A DNA stretch of 64,000 nt from Pseudanabaena sp. PCC 6802 (lineage in GTDB: Bacteria; Cyanobacteriota; Cyanobacteriia; Pseudanabaenales; Pseudanabaenaceae): positions 813,966 through 877,965 of the forward strand of contig NZ_KB235914.1 in assembly GCF_000332175.1 (NCBI RefSeq), written 5' to 3'. Position 1 is the stretch's first letter. Each line of letters starts with the position of its first letter. Below are positions 24,975-33,417 of the stretch, piece after piece. Made by a program: the position numbers and the translations under genes. The notes beneath the pieces are model-generated. The model had not been told where the DNA came from. It was given only the letters and a program-made list of their open reading frames with translations, and made no database searches.

Positions 24975-26642
24975 ATGGACGATCCTAATAGCCAGCCCAA
25001 TTCCTACGAGAAAGCCCTAACCGACATTACAGAAGATTTAGCGAATCTCCGTGCCAATTTGCTGGGTAAGCTGGGGCGCGAGATTATCAGTCTGCAAACT
25101 CAGAAAAGCGAGCTGACCGAAGACATTCAAAAGCTGCAAGCACAGAGAAAAGAAGTTGAGGTGCAACTGATCGCCGAGCAGGGTTTAAGCGCACAGGACA
25201 TACAACGGCAGCAGTGGATCGAACAACTGGCTCAGTCCATTGCGGTACATCTGAGAGCCGAAGTAGATGCCAGCAATGCCCAGTCGATGCAGCGACACTC
25301 GGATACGATCGAACGTTTGACTGTAGATCTAGACAATACGTTGCAAGTGGTGTTTCAGTCCTTGCAGCGAGATATCGAAACCTATCAAAATGACTGGGAG
25401 CGCCAGATGCAGCGCATGCACGGTCAGCGGCAACAGGCCGAGCTATTACTCGCTGCCCTGATCGAACGCATAGACCAGCAGTTGGAACGCGCTAAAGCCC
25501 TGGAGCAAGACGCAAGCGATCGCAGCCATATGGCTCTCCCCGCCGAAGTACAGGGGGGACAACAGACACAACCTATTATCTATGTCTCAGCATCTCCTCC
25601 TCCTAGCGCGGCTAGATCTGCTTTTGGGATTAGATCTATTTCTCACAACTGGTGGAAGGGTTTTCTACTGCTACTAGGAGCAGCGATCGCCCTATCCCTG
25701 CAAAATATCTTACTGCGGATTATTTTCGTCCCCGTTCGCATTTTCGGTAGCGTTCAGTTCGGCGGACTGGTTGGCGGCATAACCGCGAGCTTGTCAAATC
25801 CCAGTGCTGCGCACGCGATCGTCGTCCTGCTGTTGCGGATGGTCTTTGCCGTGCCTTTGATGTGGTTGGTAGCAAGCCAGGTGTTCCGTGTCAACGTGGC
25901 TAAGGATCTCAAGGGATTGCTCAAGCCAGAGCGTCGCCTGCTGCTAGCTAGAGTAGGTTTGAGTTCCCTGGTGCAATTTATCTCCTTCGTGCTGTTGTAT
26001 ATGGCGATCGCCTCAATGAAACCAGCGATCGCCACAGGATTGTTCTTTACTTTCCCAGCGGCTAGCATTCTACTAAACTGGATATTTTTCAGCGATCGCC
26101 CCCATGCTGGTAAATGGCAGGTATTTGCCACGATCGCTCTGGGGGGGATGCTGATCTACAATCTCTTCGGGTTATTCGGTACTGCTGCGGACAAGCTCAA
26201 CCTGTGGGGTGGAGTGGCTGCCATATCGTCGGGTATTACTTTTGCCATCTATTTACTTACGTCGCAGGCCTGCTTTCGGCAAATCAATCCTGTTTCCTTC
26301 ACGACAATTAACTTTGCCATGCTCCTGGGTTTCAGTATTCCCTTCACTCCTTTCTTCTGGTCGTCATTCTCGCCCAGTCCTGGTTTGTGGGGGATGGGAG
26401 CGGCGATCGCCTTGACTACGGTATCGGGGTACATCCTGACCCACTTTGGCACGAAGTTGATGGGGGCGGCACAAGCCTTGATTGTCAGTGCCAGCAGCCC
26501 AGTCCTTACAGCGGTGCTGGCGCTCGCGATCTTATCGGATAGTTTGTCTTTATCGCAGGCAATCGGCATCTGCTTGGTTTCGGTTGGCATGGGATGGCTG
26601 AGTTGGCAGAGCATCGGTCGCAAACAGCCCGGATCGGCTTAG
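24975..26642 (+). CDS. EamA/DMT-family transporter with an N-terminal coiled coil
   Basis: The 555-residue protein is in two parts. Residues ~1-215 are hydrophilic and strongly helical with coiled-coil character (LGREIISLQTQKSELTEDIQ, GQRQQAELLLAALIERIDQQ). Residues ~230-550 are about ten hydrophobic helices of the drug/metabolite transporter type, with two EamA-like halves (the second ends ALAILSDSLSLSQAIGICLV). Typical EamA proteins have about 300 residues and no such extension. The substrate is unknown. The coiled coil probably faces the cytosol and could mediate oligomerisation or partner binding (inference). No sign of a fusion artefact: the frame is continuous. Confidence 0.88.
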   Translation: MDDPNSQPNSYEKALTDITEDLANLRANLLGKLGREIISLQTQKSELTEDIQKLQAQRKEVEVQLIAEQGLSAQDIQRQQWIEQLAQSIAVHLRAEVDASNAQSMQRHSDTIERLTVDLDNTLQVVFQSLQRDIETYQNDWERQMQRMHGQRQQAELLLAALIERIDQQLERAKALEQDASDRSHMALPAEVQGGQQTQPIIYVSASPPPSAARSAFGIRSISHNWWKGFLLLLGAAIALSLQNILLRIIFVPVRIFGSVQFGGLVGGITASLSNPSAAHAIVVLLLRMVFAVPLMWLVASQVFRVNVAKDLKGLLKPERRLLLARVGLSSLVQFISFVLLYMAIASMKPAIATGLFFTFPAASILLNWIFFSDRPHAGKWQVFATIALGGMLIYNLFGLFGTAADKLNLWGGVAAISSGITFAIYLLTSQACFRQINPVSFTTINFAMLLGFSIPFTPFFWSSFSPSPGLWGMGAAIALTTVSGYILTHFGTKLMGAAQALIVSASSPVLTAVLALAILSDSLSLSQAIGICLVSVGMGWLSWQSIGRKQPGSA

Positions 26643-26651
26643 ATCCTGTTT

Positions 26652-26873
26652 TTAGGCTTTAGTTTTGATATAAGCGATCGCGTGCTGCCAGATCACCATG
26701 CTGTGGGTAGCCCCACCATCACTGGTGTGAATGCAAAGACAATGCTCGTCGATCCACTTCACTTGTCCCTGGATTAGATCGCCCGTGAGGAGCTTTAGCT
26801 CTGCGGCTTGATTTTCTTTAATCAGGTTGTGGACGCGACGAATGCTGGGTAGGGTAATATTCAGGTCTGACAT
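26652..26873 (-). CDS. hfq: Cyanobacterial-type Hfq
   Basis: The 73 residues run from ATG 26873; a longer frame to 26990 would run through a palindromic repeat and is rejected. The Sm1 region (LIKENQAAELKLLTGDLIQG, VKWID) and the short Sm2 segment (HAIAYIKTKA) match the shortened Hfq of cyanobacteria. These form hexamers, bind enterobacterial-type RNA sites poorly, and in Synechocystis are needed for type IV pilus-based motility through the pilus base. The role here is by family analogy. Confidence 0.85.
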   Translation of the reverse strand: MSDLNITLPSIRRVHNLIKENQAAELKLLTGDLIQGQVKWIDEHCLCIHTSDGGATHSMVIWQHAIAYIKTKA

Positions 26874-26920
26874 CGATTGATTAACTCGTTGATTTGATAG
26901 CCATAGACAGATCGTTGATG

Positions 26921-27024
26921 TATAGCTATAGCCAATAGGCTTAGGACGGGGTGCAGGGGTTTCACCCCTGCGTGGGGGCGCAGCCCCCACACCCCCTGTT
27001 CTAACAGATCTGTCTACGGCTATA
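26921..27024. repeat. TATAG-ended palindromic repeat, family A, copy 1
   Basis: It runs from TATAGCTATAGCCAATAGGC to the complement-like AGATCTGTCTACGGCTATA. Inside are GCAGGGGTTTCACCCCTGC and GTGGGGGCGCAGCCCCCAC, each self-complementary. Copies at 30140-30207 and 40940-41017 share the ends and lie in the opposite orientation. A partial end (GATAGCCATAGACAGATCGTT) sits just to the left at 26896-26916. Its MITE-like structure suggests a dispersed non-coding element. Confidence 0.8.
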
Positions 27025-27032
27025 TTAGCTAT

Positions 27033-27989
27033 CTAAGCCAAGCCTAATTCTAACTTAAGTAGTTCGATTGACTCGCTGGCAATGTAATTATCGCAGTAGA
27101 TGACCTCAAGAGGGCGGATGCGTTCTGGTCGGATGATGGCGATCGCTTCGTCTAATTCCTGCCGACCTGAGTGCCCGGCGATCGCCAGATCGGCGCTGCG
27201 AGCCACCGTTTGCAAGCGATAGGTATCCTGCGGCAATACCGAAACCACCAAAATATCATCGCCGCGAATGCTATGAATCAGGCTCTCTGCCAGCCGTAGC
27301 GCCCCCGTACTGATCGATACTAAGCCAACATAACTACCTGCGGGCAAGTCGCGAATGCGCTGAATTTCTTTGCTGTAGTTGTAGATGTCGATCGCGATTA
27401 CTCGCACGTTATGGCTGCCTGCGGCTTTACGGGCGGCATCCAGGTAAAACCGATTGGTAACTACAGTGCCAGCGCTAGTATGCTCTAAGACCTGTGGCAA
27501 ATCCTCAAGCGGCACGATCTGGATGGGGATATCGAGGGCTTGCCCTAGTTCCATTGCCATTATTTTCGCAATGCCAGGATCTTCATGCCCAGAAACAACC
27601 AACAGTTGCGCGTTAAAACTCAGCCGCCAATCCACCTCTCGCGACATTAATTCCTTAGCTTTAGCGAGCGAACACCCAGCCGCTAACATCTTATCGAGGC
27701 ATTCGCGCAATAGCTTTAAGGGTAACTCAGAAGCAGAAGTATTACTATTGCGATCGCTGACATAAATACCAGAACCGCCTCTGGCTTCGACCATACCTGT
27801 CTGTTTTAGTTGCTGATAAACTTTATTGATCGTGTTGCGATGCAGCCCCGTCCACTGAGCCAACTGTCGCGTGCTGGGGAGTTGCTGACCGGGTTGATAT
27901 TGGCGCGTGGTAATGGCAAAGCTAAGCTGATCGTACAGTTGGGTAGAAGCAGAAATTTCGCTATCGGCCTTAATGAAGAACTGCACCAT
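27033..27989 (-). CDS. GntR-family transcriptional regulator
   Basis: The 318-residue regulator has an N-terminal GntR winged helix (QYQPGQQLPSTRQLAQWTGL, HRNTINKVYQQLKQTGMVEA, residues ~30-75). The ~230-residue C-terminus is not an aminotransferase fold. It contains a pattern like a periplasmic-binding or receiver sandwich (GTVVTNRFYLDAARKAAG, SYVGLVSISTGALRLAESLI). The Synechocystis regulator Sll1961, linked to photosystem stoichiometry, has a similar start as I remember it; this is a weak hint only. It stops 8 bp past repeat A copy 1. Confidence 0.85.
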   Translation of the reverse strand: MVQFFIKADSEISASTQLYDQLSFAITTRQYQPGQQLPSTRQLAQWTGLHRNTINKVYQQLKQTGMVEARGGSGIYVSDRNSNTSASELPLKLLRECLDKMLAAGCSLAKAKELMSREVDWRLSFNAQLLVVSGHEDPGIAKIMAMELGQALDIPIQIVPLEDLPQVLEHTSAGTVVTNRFYLDAARKAAGSHNVRVIAIDIYNYSKEIQRIRDLPAGSYVGLVSISTGALRLAESLIHSIRGDDILVVSVLPQDTYRLQTVARSADLAIAGHSGRQELDEAIAIIRPERIRPLEVIYCDNYIASESIELLKLELGLA

Positions 27990-28007
27990 AGTTGTCTTGC
28001 CCAGAGC

Positions 28008-29120
28008 CTACAGGTTGCACTTAAAGATCGTACCGCTGTAGATTTGAAAGCAATTATCCCACAGACTCTCTTTCACTCGAAATAGATCGATTTTAGGATC
28101 TATTTCTTTGAGAAAGTCGGGATACGCTAAAAACATTTCCGCAAAATCGTTAAAGTCATCTTTACCTTCGACTTGAGGCATGGAGGTTGACAACCAGGCG
28201 CTCAAACTTTGCCAGCGCTCCTCTACAGTGGGAGCAATATGTTCGAACGATCGCTTGACCTCAAACTGGATGCCTTCGGCAAACTGGTAGCAATTATCGT
28301 GAAATCTTAAAATGCAATTTTGCGCTGGCAGGTGCAGATCGCAAATCCGCACCAGATCTAAAATCTCTTCTTTGCGCGCAAGCTGATGTTTGGCATCTAC
28401 CGTGACAACCTCTCCATAAGTTGGCAAGAGACCGTATACCCGCTGGCTGACATCGCTCCAGTTGAACTTAATTGGATGCGCAGTGCTATCCTTACCAGGT
28501 TCGGGATTGCATACAGCATAAATTCCACTTTTATCCGGTGCTGGTTCAAAGTAGGCGACCGTATGCACGTTAATTGAGGAAATTGCGCTTAAGCTCGTCC
28601 ACAGTGCTGGGATCCCGGCTTCAATTAGCTTTTGTCCGTAGAATTGCATTTCCCCCAAGCGCCCGATCCGCAAAACCTTGAGGTTGCGGCTGGGGATCTG
28701 GGTTTTGGCCGTGTACGGATCGATGCGAAAAATTTTAGCTAGCTTTGTTGCCGCCTCTTGCTTGCGATCGCTAGGGACGGGATGGATAGACAGAAAACCC
28801 AAATTTTGTCCGCCTACAGCGGCGATCGCCTGGGCGATGCCATCTTTGTGCTCTTTCAGATCGGCATCTTCAATCTCTTGCAAGCCCTTACGCGCCTGCG
28901 CTAGAAGCTTAGTCTGGGAGCAAGATTTTAAAACATCCCGATAGATTGCCTCTGCCCGATCGGATTTACCCTCAATTTTGTAGAGATCGGCGGTGGCGAT
29001 CTGTACCTGTGGATCGTTGGGGTTAACTTTGAGGAGTTGCTGCAGTGTTTGAGTCGCTGCGGGCAGATCTTTGCGCCCCAATTGCTGCTCGAACACAGAC
29101 ATCAGATTTTCCAAGCCCAT
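28008..29120 (-). CDS. TPR-containing conserved cyanobacterial protein
   Basis: The 370-residue protein starts with two TPR units (QLGRKDLPAATQTLQQLLKV, PQVQIATADLYKIEGKSDRA). A ~250-residue region of unknown fold follows (NLGFLSIHPVPSDRKQEAAT, PSRNLKVLRIGRLGEMQFYG). The first part of that unknown region resembles the ribosomal-protein-like or LysM-like 'regulation' segments seen in other cyanobacterial TPR proteins, but I cannot name it. No signal or membrane segments. It lies 18 bp upstream of the GntR gene in the same direction, so the two may be co-transcribed. Confidence 0.75.
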   Translation of the reverse strand: MGLENLMSVFEQQLGRKDLPAATQTLQQLLKVNPNDPQVQIATADLYKIEGKSDRAEAIYRDVLKSCSQTKLLAQARKGLQEIEDADLKEHKDGIAQAIAAVGGQNLGFLSIHPVPSDRKQEAATKLAKIFRIDPYTAKTQIPSRNLKVLRIGRLGEMQFYGQKLIEAGIPALWTSLSAISSINVHTVAYFEPAPDKSGIYAVCNPEPGKDSTAHPIKFNWSDVSQRVYGLLPTYGEVVTVDAKHQLARKEEILDLVRICDLHLPAQNCILRFHDNCYQFAEGIQFEVKRSFEHIAPTVEERWQSLSAWLSTSMPQVEGKDDFNDFAEMFLAYPDFLKEIDPKIDLFRVKESLWDNCFQIYSGTIFKCNL

Positions 29121-29524
29121 ATTTTGCCAACTAATTGCGATTTTTATTAGTTCGTACCAAATCCCGATCTATTAGCCCTTTTCTTGGAGTCTGCACAGGC
29201 AGACTGTGTTTGTGTAGCCGCGACTTCTAGTCGCCAGGCAATGTAGGGGGTAATTGATGCAGATTTGGTATCAAAGCCAGTGTCGCAATTATACCCAACT
29301 CCACGAAATCGAACCACAGAGACGAGGTGCAATTTGCATACGACCAGAATCTCTGTGGTTAATTAAGCGGAGAAAATTGTATATACCGAAAAACTTCTAA
29401 CTGCAAATTTGCTGTCGATCCCCTGTCCTTAGAGGACAGGTTTGGCTAGAAGTTATTGGATTTTACCACTGGCGATCGGGCAAAAACTGCCTCTACACCA
29501 ATGAATTTTCCAGCAACAAAAAAT
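29121..29524. other. 404-bp gap with two inverted repeats, no gene
   Basis: AACCACAGAGA (29312-29322) and TCTCTGTGGTT (29350-29360) are a perfect 11-bp pair with a 27-nt loop. A second nested hairpin is listed separately (29392-29454). The short frames here have no recognisable similarity. The gap separates two minus-strand genes and must hold the promoter of the TPR gene. Confidence 0.5.
29392..29454. repeat. Nested hairpin 3' of the outer-membrane protein gene
   Basis: The outer stem AACTTCTA (29392-29399)/TAGAAGTT (29447-29454) encloses an inner stem CCTGTCCT (29422-29429)/AGGACAGG (29433-29440) with a TAG loop. It could be a terminator, a repeat or a small structured RNA. There is no second copy in this window to compare. 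Confidence 0.45.
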
Positions 29525-30031
29525 CTAGAAGCGGAAGCCAACACCTGTTTGTACGGAAGTAGCGGTGCCACCTGTGGTGCGATAAGCGTCAAATGCAAAA
29601 ATTGCATTGGCAAAAACGACCATATTGCTATTAGGTACGGTGTAGTCAACTCCAGGTTGCAGGACAAAACTAGATTTGTTGCCAACTGGGGTATTGGAGT
29701 TAGCTATTGCTGCTCCTACACCTAAGTAGACGTCGGTATCGAAGTTAATTGGTAGATCGTAGGAAATAGTTGGCACGACAGCCGTGTTAGTACCAATTAA
29801 TACCTGGGTTCTTAAAGAAACTGGCATTTCTAGAAACTTATAGCGCAGGGCAATCACCCCGGCTGCGGTTTTGCCTTCACCGGCTCCTGGAGTGCCTTCA
29901 CTCAGCCCAAAGCTGCCACCGACACCAATATAGCTACCGTAGGCGGGTTGCGCTTGGCTCGGTGCAGCCGCGATCGCTGAAATACAACCCAGTAGCCCAA
30001 CTCCAAGTAGAACCTTGAACAAATTTTTCAC
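29525..30031 (-). CDS. Outer-membrane beta-barrel-like exported protein
   Basis: The product has 168 residues from GTG 30031, chosen because GAGGA lies 9 nt upstream and the signal peptide then starts correctly (VKNLFKVLLGVGLLGCISAI, cleavage after ...APSQA). The mature part alternates hydrophobic and polar residues in strands with aromatic ends (PAYGSYIGVGGSFGLSEG, DTDVYLGVGAAIANSN) and ends TSVQTGVGFRF, a C-terminal phenylalanine usual for outer-membrane barrels. A small 8-strand barrel is likely. An ATG further upstream (30121) would give an N-terminal extension that hides the signal. Confidence 0.75.
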   Translation of the reverse strand: MKNLFKVLLGVGLLGCISAIAAAPSQAQPAYGSYIGVGGSFGLSEGTPGAGEGKTAAGVIALRYKFLEMPVSLRTQVLIGTNTAVVPTISYDLPINFDTDVYLGVGAAIANSNTPVGNKSSFVLQPGVDYTVPNSNMVVFANAIFAFDAYRTTGGTATSVQTGVGFRF

Positions 30032-30139
30032 AGACTTGTTCCTCGTATACGAAACTTTTGATTTAAAAGCAGTCAGCTTTGTTGCGTTGGATTCTAACAG
30101 AAGATTTTCCAAATAACACACTTACTCGCGGCAGATTTT

Positions 30140-30207
30140 TATAGCCGCAGTACAGATCGGTTAGTGCAGGGGCGGAACCCCGTCATAAGCTTGTTGGCTA
30201 TAGCTAT
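30140..30207. repeat. TATAG-ended palindromic repeat, family A, short copy
   Basis: It starts TATAGCCGCAGTACAGATCG and ends GCTTGTTGGCTATAGCTAT, matching the ends of copies at 26921 and 40940. The interior is reduced to GCAGGGGCGGAACCCCGTC. It lies in the gap between the outer-membrane protein and FHA-LuxR genes. Confidence 0.7.
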
Positions 30208-30309
30208 TAGATCGCGAGATTTGGTGTTTTTAACTAAAGCTCGAGCCACCCTAGTAGGATCGACGATTTTCACCCAAATTTGTTGCCTACCAGTTACAAA
30301 TTCCTTAAG

Positions 30310-31113
30310 CTAGGTCGACTCTGTGGCATCTAAGGGGTAGTAGCCGCGCTCAAAAGCAAAGCGCACGATTTGCGAGCGATTGTCCAAATTCAGCTTAGTC
30401 ATGATGCTGCTTAGATGAGTCTGCACCGTACGCGGACTTATCTGCAAGCGTTTGCCAATCTCTTTGTTGGTTAGCCCTTGTACCACCTGGCGAAATACTT
30501 TCTCCTCTGATGGAGTAAGGCCAAAGTTCGCGTTTGGTGCGGTGGGAGTATCGAATCGATCGGGGGAGATAATCGGCGGTACGATCTGCTGGTTGGGATT
30601 GTAAAAAACCATCTCTGTTTTGCCGAGGATGAGGCGATCGCTATGCTTAATCGCAACTGGGGCGATCAGGCGGTGTCCGTTGACAAAAGAACCATTACGA
30701 CTGCCCAAATCTACCAGATAGAAATTACCAGCGCTTTCTTGCTCGCTGTCGGGCAAGTTGTTGGTATGAGATTTTGGCTCGGCCAAGCTAGATGTTTGCT
30801 CCAGGTTCGGATTAGCATAGCTGTCATTGTTTTCTGCAATAGGTTGGATGTGGCGATCGATAGGAGGCTCGATCGCTTTACCAACGAGTTGGATAGTGGC
30901 ATGATTGCGAGATGCCCACTTATCATTCAGTACAATTGAATTGTTATACCCCCGCCCAATTGTCCAAAACTCAGCTTTTGTGAGGGCAACGAATTTCTCC
31001 CCATCTACAGTGTCAATTACTAGATGGGGAAAAGGGTATGTTGCATCTTTGTGAAGTTCAAACAAGAGTTTTATTCGCAACGCGACTATGGTGTAAGCAT
31101 ACCCAGGTTGCAA
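30310..31113 (-). CDS. FHA-domain/LuxR-type response regulator
   Basis: In 267 residues a forkhead-associated domain (about 30-165; TIGRGYNNSIVLNDKWASRN, LVDLGSRNGSFVNGHRLIAP) is followed by a LuxR helix-turn-helix at the C-terminus (LTPSEEKVFRQVVQGLTNKE, RTVQTHLSSIMTKLNLDNRS). FHA modules bind phosphothreonine, so this regulator may be steered by Ser/Thr kinases and not by a receiver domain. A ~50-residue insert with low complexity splits the FHA core between ATIQLV and NFYLVD. No kinase is adjacent. It is monocistronic. Confidence 0.88.
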   Translation of the reverse strand: MQPGYAYTIVALRIKLLFELHKDATYPFPHLVIDTVDGEKFVALTKAEFWTIGRGYNNSIVLNDKWASRNHATIQLVGKAIEPPIDRHIQPIAENNDSYANPNLEQTSSLAEPKSHTNNLPDSEQESAGNFYLVDLGSRNGSFVNGHRLIAPVAIKHSDRLILGKTEMVFYNPNQQIVPPIISPDRFDTPTAPNANFGLTPSEEKVFRQVVQGLTNKEIGKRLQISPRTVQTHLSSIMTKLNLDNRSQIVRFAFERGYYPLDATEST

Positions 31114-31183
31114 CTTTTATCTGACAGGCTACAAATATTTGTATATTTGGGATTATAGCTATACGCGATGTGCATCTTTCCCC

Positions 31184-31277
31184 CATTCCCTAAATTCCTC
31201 TCCCAGAGCAGGAGAGGGACTTTGACCGATTCTGGCTCCCCTTCACCTGTCTTGGGAGAAGGGGCTGGGGGATGAGG
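31184..31277. repeat. Dispersed repeat of the CCTCTCCC/GGAGAGGG type
   Basis: CTCTCCCAGAGCAGGAGAG is a small hairpin, followed by CTCCCCTTCACCTGTCTTGGG and the complementary GAGAAGGGGCTGGGGGATGAGGG. Similar 'aggagagggg ... gggtgaggg' stretches are widespread short repeats in cyanobacterial and other genomes (general knowledge). It sits in the promoter region between divergent genes. Confidence 0.5.
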
Positions 31278-31355
31278 GAGTACGTTAGTTGCACATTGCG
31301 TCATCTAGGAATTTGTAACCAGGGTGTTAATTTTGGCAAGAGCTACCGGAAAGTT

Positions 31356-31724
31356 ATGGTTTGGATTGTTATTACTATAAATTTGCTGTTAAGCCTGGGC
31401 TTAATATGGGCTGCTTGGCAAGTTTGGCAACTGCGAGTTGCTTTGGCAGCAGCGGCTGATAGTGTAGATAGCTGGGCAGCCGCTTCGCAGAGGGGGTTAT
31501 CGGTATCTCCTCCTGCTATTTTAATCGCGCAGAAAGGATCGGCTGCTTTAAAACAAAAGTATTGGGCATTCTTACCTCAGATCCAAAAAATTCAGCTAGT
31601 TTTATTTACTCTGGGGCAACTGCAATCTTTAATAAGATGTATGAGTTTATCCCCAAGGCATCGGCACAAAGCCCGACCTGAAAATTTAAAAAGGAGGGAT
31701 CTCCATGTCAAACGGCGCGGGTAA
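31356..31724 (+). CDS. Small single-pass membrane protein
   Basis: The product has 122 residues from ATG 31356 (MVWIVITINLLLSLGLIWAA gives a membrane helix at the very N-terminus). A soluble helical part follows (RVALAAAADSVDSWAAASQR). The last ~35 residues are basic and overlap the start of the next gene by 20 nt. It heads a three-gene run with a YtxH protein and a DUF948 protein, all small membrane-anchored helical proteins. Function unknown; an envelope or stress role would be a guess. Confidence 0.7.
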   Translation: MVWIVITINLLLSLGLIWAAWQVWQLRVALAAAADSVDSWAAASQRGLSVSPPAILIAQKGSAALKQKYWAFLPQIQKIQLVLFTLGQLQSLIRCMSLSPRHRHKARPENLKRRDLHVKRRG

Positions 31725-32046
31725 ATTTTTAGGTGGTTTTTTAGTTGGCAGCGCGATCGGCACTCTAGTAGGCTTATGGATCGCACCAAAATCTAGTAAG
31801 CGTACCAAGCGCTTGCTGCGTAAGTCTGCAAACGCCTTACCAGAAATTGCAGAGGAATTAACTGCTAACGTGCAGCACCAGGCCGATCGCCTGACAGAGT
31901 CCGCTCAGAAAACCTTAGTAGAAGCCCTGGAAAGATTGCAGACAGCGATCGCAGTAGGGCAAGCAGCTAGCCAGAAACTGCGTCAAGAGCTCAGCGTGTC
32001 GTTAACAGACTCCGAGCGCAATCCACCGGACAATGACTCTCTATGA
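31705..32046 (+). CDS. YtxH-domain protein
   Basis: The 113 residues start FLGGFLVGSAIGTLVGLWIA followed by PKSSKRTKRLLRKSA, the YtxH pattern of a glycine-rich membrane helix then a basic stretch. The rest is amphipathic helix (HQADRLTESAQKTLVEALER). AAGGAGGGATCTCC before the ATG is a strong ribosome site. Overlap with the gene before and 10 bp to the next suggest an operon. Confidence 0.85.
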   Translation: MSNGAGKFLGGFLVGSAIGTLVGLWIAPKSSKRTKRLLRKSANALPEIAEELTANVQHQADRLTESAQKTLVEALERLQTAIAVGQAASQKLRQELSVSLTDSERNPPDNDSL

Positions 32047-32056
32047 ATAATTCTCT

Positions 32057-32521
32057 ATGAAAGAACCTATATTCTGGTTGGCATTGTCTTTTCTGCTAGT
32101 AGCAATTAGCCTGACGATCCTGCTTGCTAGCGCTATCCCAGCTTTTCGAGAATTGGCAAGAGCTGGTCGCAGCGTGCAAAAGCTCGCCGATGTCATCTCG
32201 CGCGAACTGCCGCCCACATTAGAAGCTATTCGCCTCACGGGTTTGGAAATCAGCGAACTGAGCGACGAGCTAAACCAGGGTGCCAAAAATGCTGGCGAGG
32301 CAGTCAAACAGGTGAATGAAGGAATTAAGGGTGCCAAAAACCAGGCGCAAAAAGCTTCGATCGCGACTCGCAGCGCGATCGCTGGCATCAAAGCTGGTTG
32401 GAATGCCTTCAGCCAACCCCGACGCTCCAGACGGCCATCCAGTCTCGCAAACGATTCTTCCCCCCCCAAACAACTACCACCCTTTGACGATAATTCGAGG
32501 TTCGATATAGAGCCAAAATAG
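32057..32521 (+). CDS. DUF948 membrane-anchored helical protein
   Basis: The 154 residues start with a membrane helix at 5-27 (FWLALSFLLVAISLTILLAS) and continue with a heptad-like region (AGRSVQKLADVISRELPPTL, GLEISELSDELNQGAKNAGE) of the DUF948 family. The C-terminus is basic and disordered. It is the last gene of the small membrane operon and converges on hepT. Confidence 0.85.
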   Translation: MKEPIFWLALSFLLVAISLTILLASAIPAFRELARAGRSVQKLADVISRELPPTLEAIRLTGLEISELSDELNQGAKNAGEAVKQVNEGIKGAKNQAQKASIATRSAIAGIKAGWNAFSQPRRSRRPSSLANDSSPPKQLPPFDDNSRFDIEPK

Positions 32522-32545
32522 TCGGGGAATGATGGGTTATAGAGG

Positions 32546-32875
32546 TTAGTCTTTTAAAGCATCAAGAAGTCTTATCAAATTAGGTAAGTCATTCTGCACT
32601 ACATCCCAGATTGTCTCAACATCTACCCGATTATAGTCATGAACGAGGATGTCTCTCATTCCAGCAATATCACGCCAGGGAACTTCTGGATAATTTTGCC
32701 TAAACTCAGGCGATAATCGTTTTGTTGCCTCACCAATAACAAGAATGCGCCTGAGTACGGCATCCTGCTTTTCATTGTTAGACAGGAACTCATCCAAAGT
32801 AACACCTGCTGTATAGGCAAAGATTTTTCTAATCGCCTCAATAATATCTAGAATCGACTCTTTATCCCTCGGCAT
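32546..32875 (-). CDS. hepT: HepT-like HEPN toxin
   Basis: The 109-residue helical HEPN protein has the catalytic Rx4-6H motif in [12 protein letters not shown] (RX4HXY form). Such toxins cut RNA unless silenced by a MntA nucleotidyltransferase, which AMPylates the tyrosine of this motif. Its start overlaps the end of mntA by 14 nt, the standard arrangement. The full-length motif suggests a working toxin. Confidence 0.9.
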   Translation of the reverse strand: MPRDKESILDIIEAIRKIFAYTAGVTLDEFLSNNEKQDAVLRRILVIGEATKRLSPEFRQNYPEVPWRDIAGMRDILVHDYNRVDVETIWDVVQNDLPNLIRLLDALKD

Positions 32876-33197
32876 AAATAATCTTAGCGGAACCTAATAT
32901 GTTTTGACGGCGGATGTAATTCGGATCGACTAAGATGGCAGACTTGCTAACAAGATCGACTTTCCGAGCGAACAAATCCTCAAGCTCATGTTTCATTCGG
33001 GCTTGTAAAATCAGATTCTTTCGAGCATTCTCGTCATAGGTAAACAGCACATCAACATCACTTGGGTGCTCTCCATTGACTCGAAAGTCATCCCTCAGAA
33101 CTGAACCAAACAAAGCGATCTCAGCGATTTGCCATTTTTTGCAAAAGCTAGCAATATTATCCAGGGTCGCGTTCAGACGTTGAAAAACTAATTGCAT
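32862..33197 (-). CDS. mntA: MntA-like nucleotidyltransferase antitoxin
   Basis: The product has 111 residues from ATG 33197. The frame stays open to an ATG at 33332, with an AGGA-like site before it, but those 45 extra residues do not resemble the family. The minimal nucleotidyltransferase motif is [20 protein letters not shown] (GSX10DXD), with [10 protein letters not shown] carrying the third acid. It pairs with HepT, transferring AMP from ATP to the toxin. A nearby genomic repeat could have been appended to the frame. Confidence 0.85.
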   Translation of the reverse strand: MQLVFQRLNATLDNIASFCKKWQIAEIALFGSVLRDDFRVNGEHPSDVDVLFTYDENARKNLILQARMKHELEDLFARKVDLVSKSAILVDPNYIRRQNILGSAKIIYAEG

Positions 33198-33417
33198 CGG
33201 TACGGCACTAACAGCAATATCTACCTTAGGGTGCTGTTCTTGTTCGTCGTACTTACCTTCCCAGGCAAACGCGGTTCGCGTTTGCGATCGCGGATAAGAT
33301 GTATTGGGGTCATGCATGGATTGCGGAGGCATGGGCTAGTCCTGAAGGGTAACGCTCTGCAAAAATTATAGCAATTGTGAGAGAATTCAAGCATCTCCTA
33401 GTTAGAGACTGGTGAAT

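Noticed and set aside
26874-26990. N-terminal extension of Hfq
   Set aside because: The extra 39 codons read through repeat sequence and are absent from the family.
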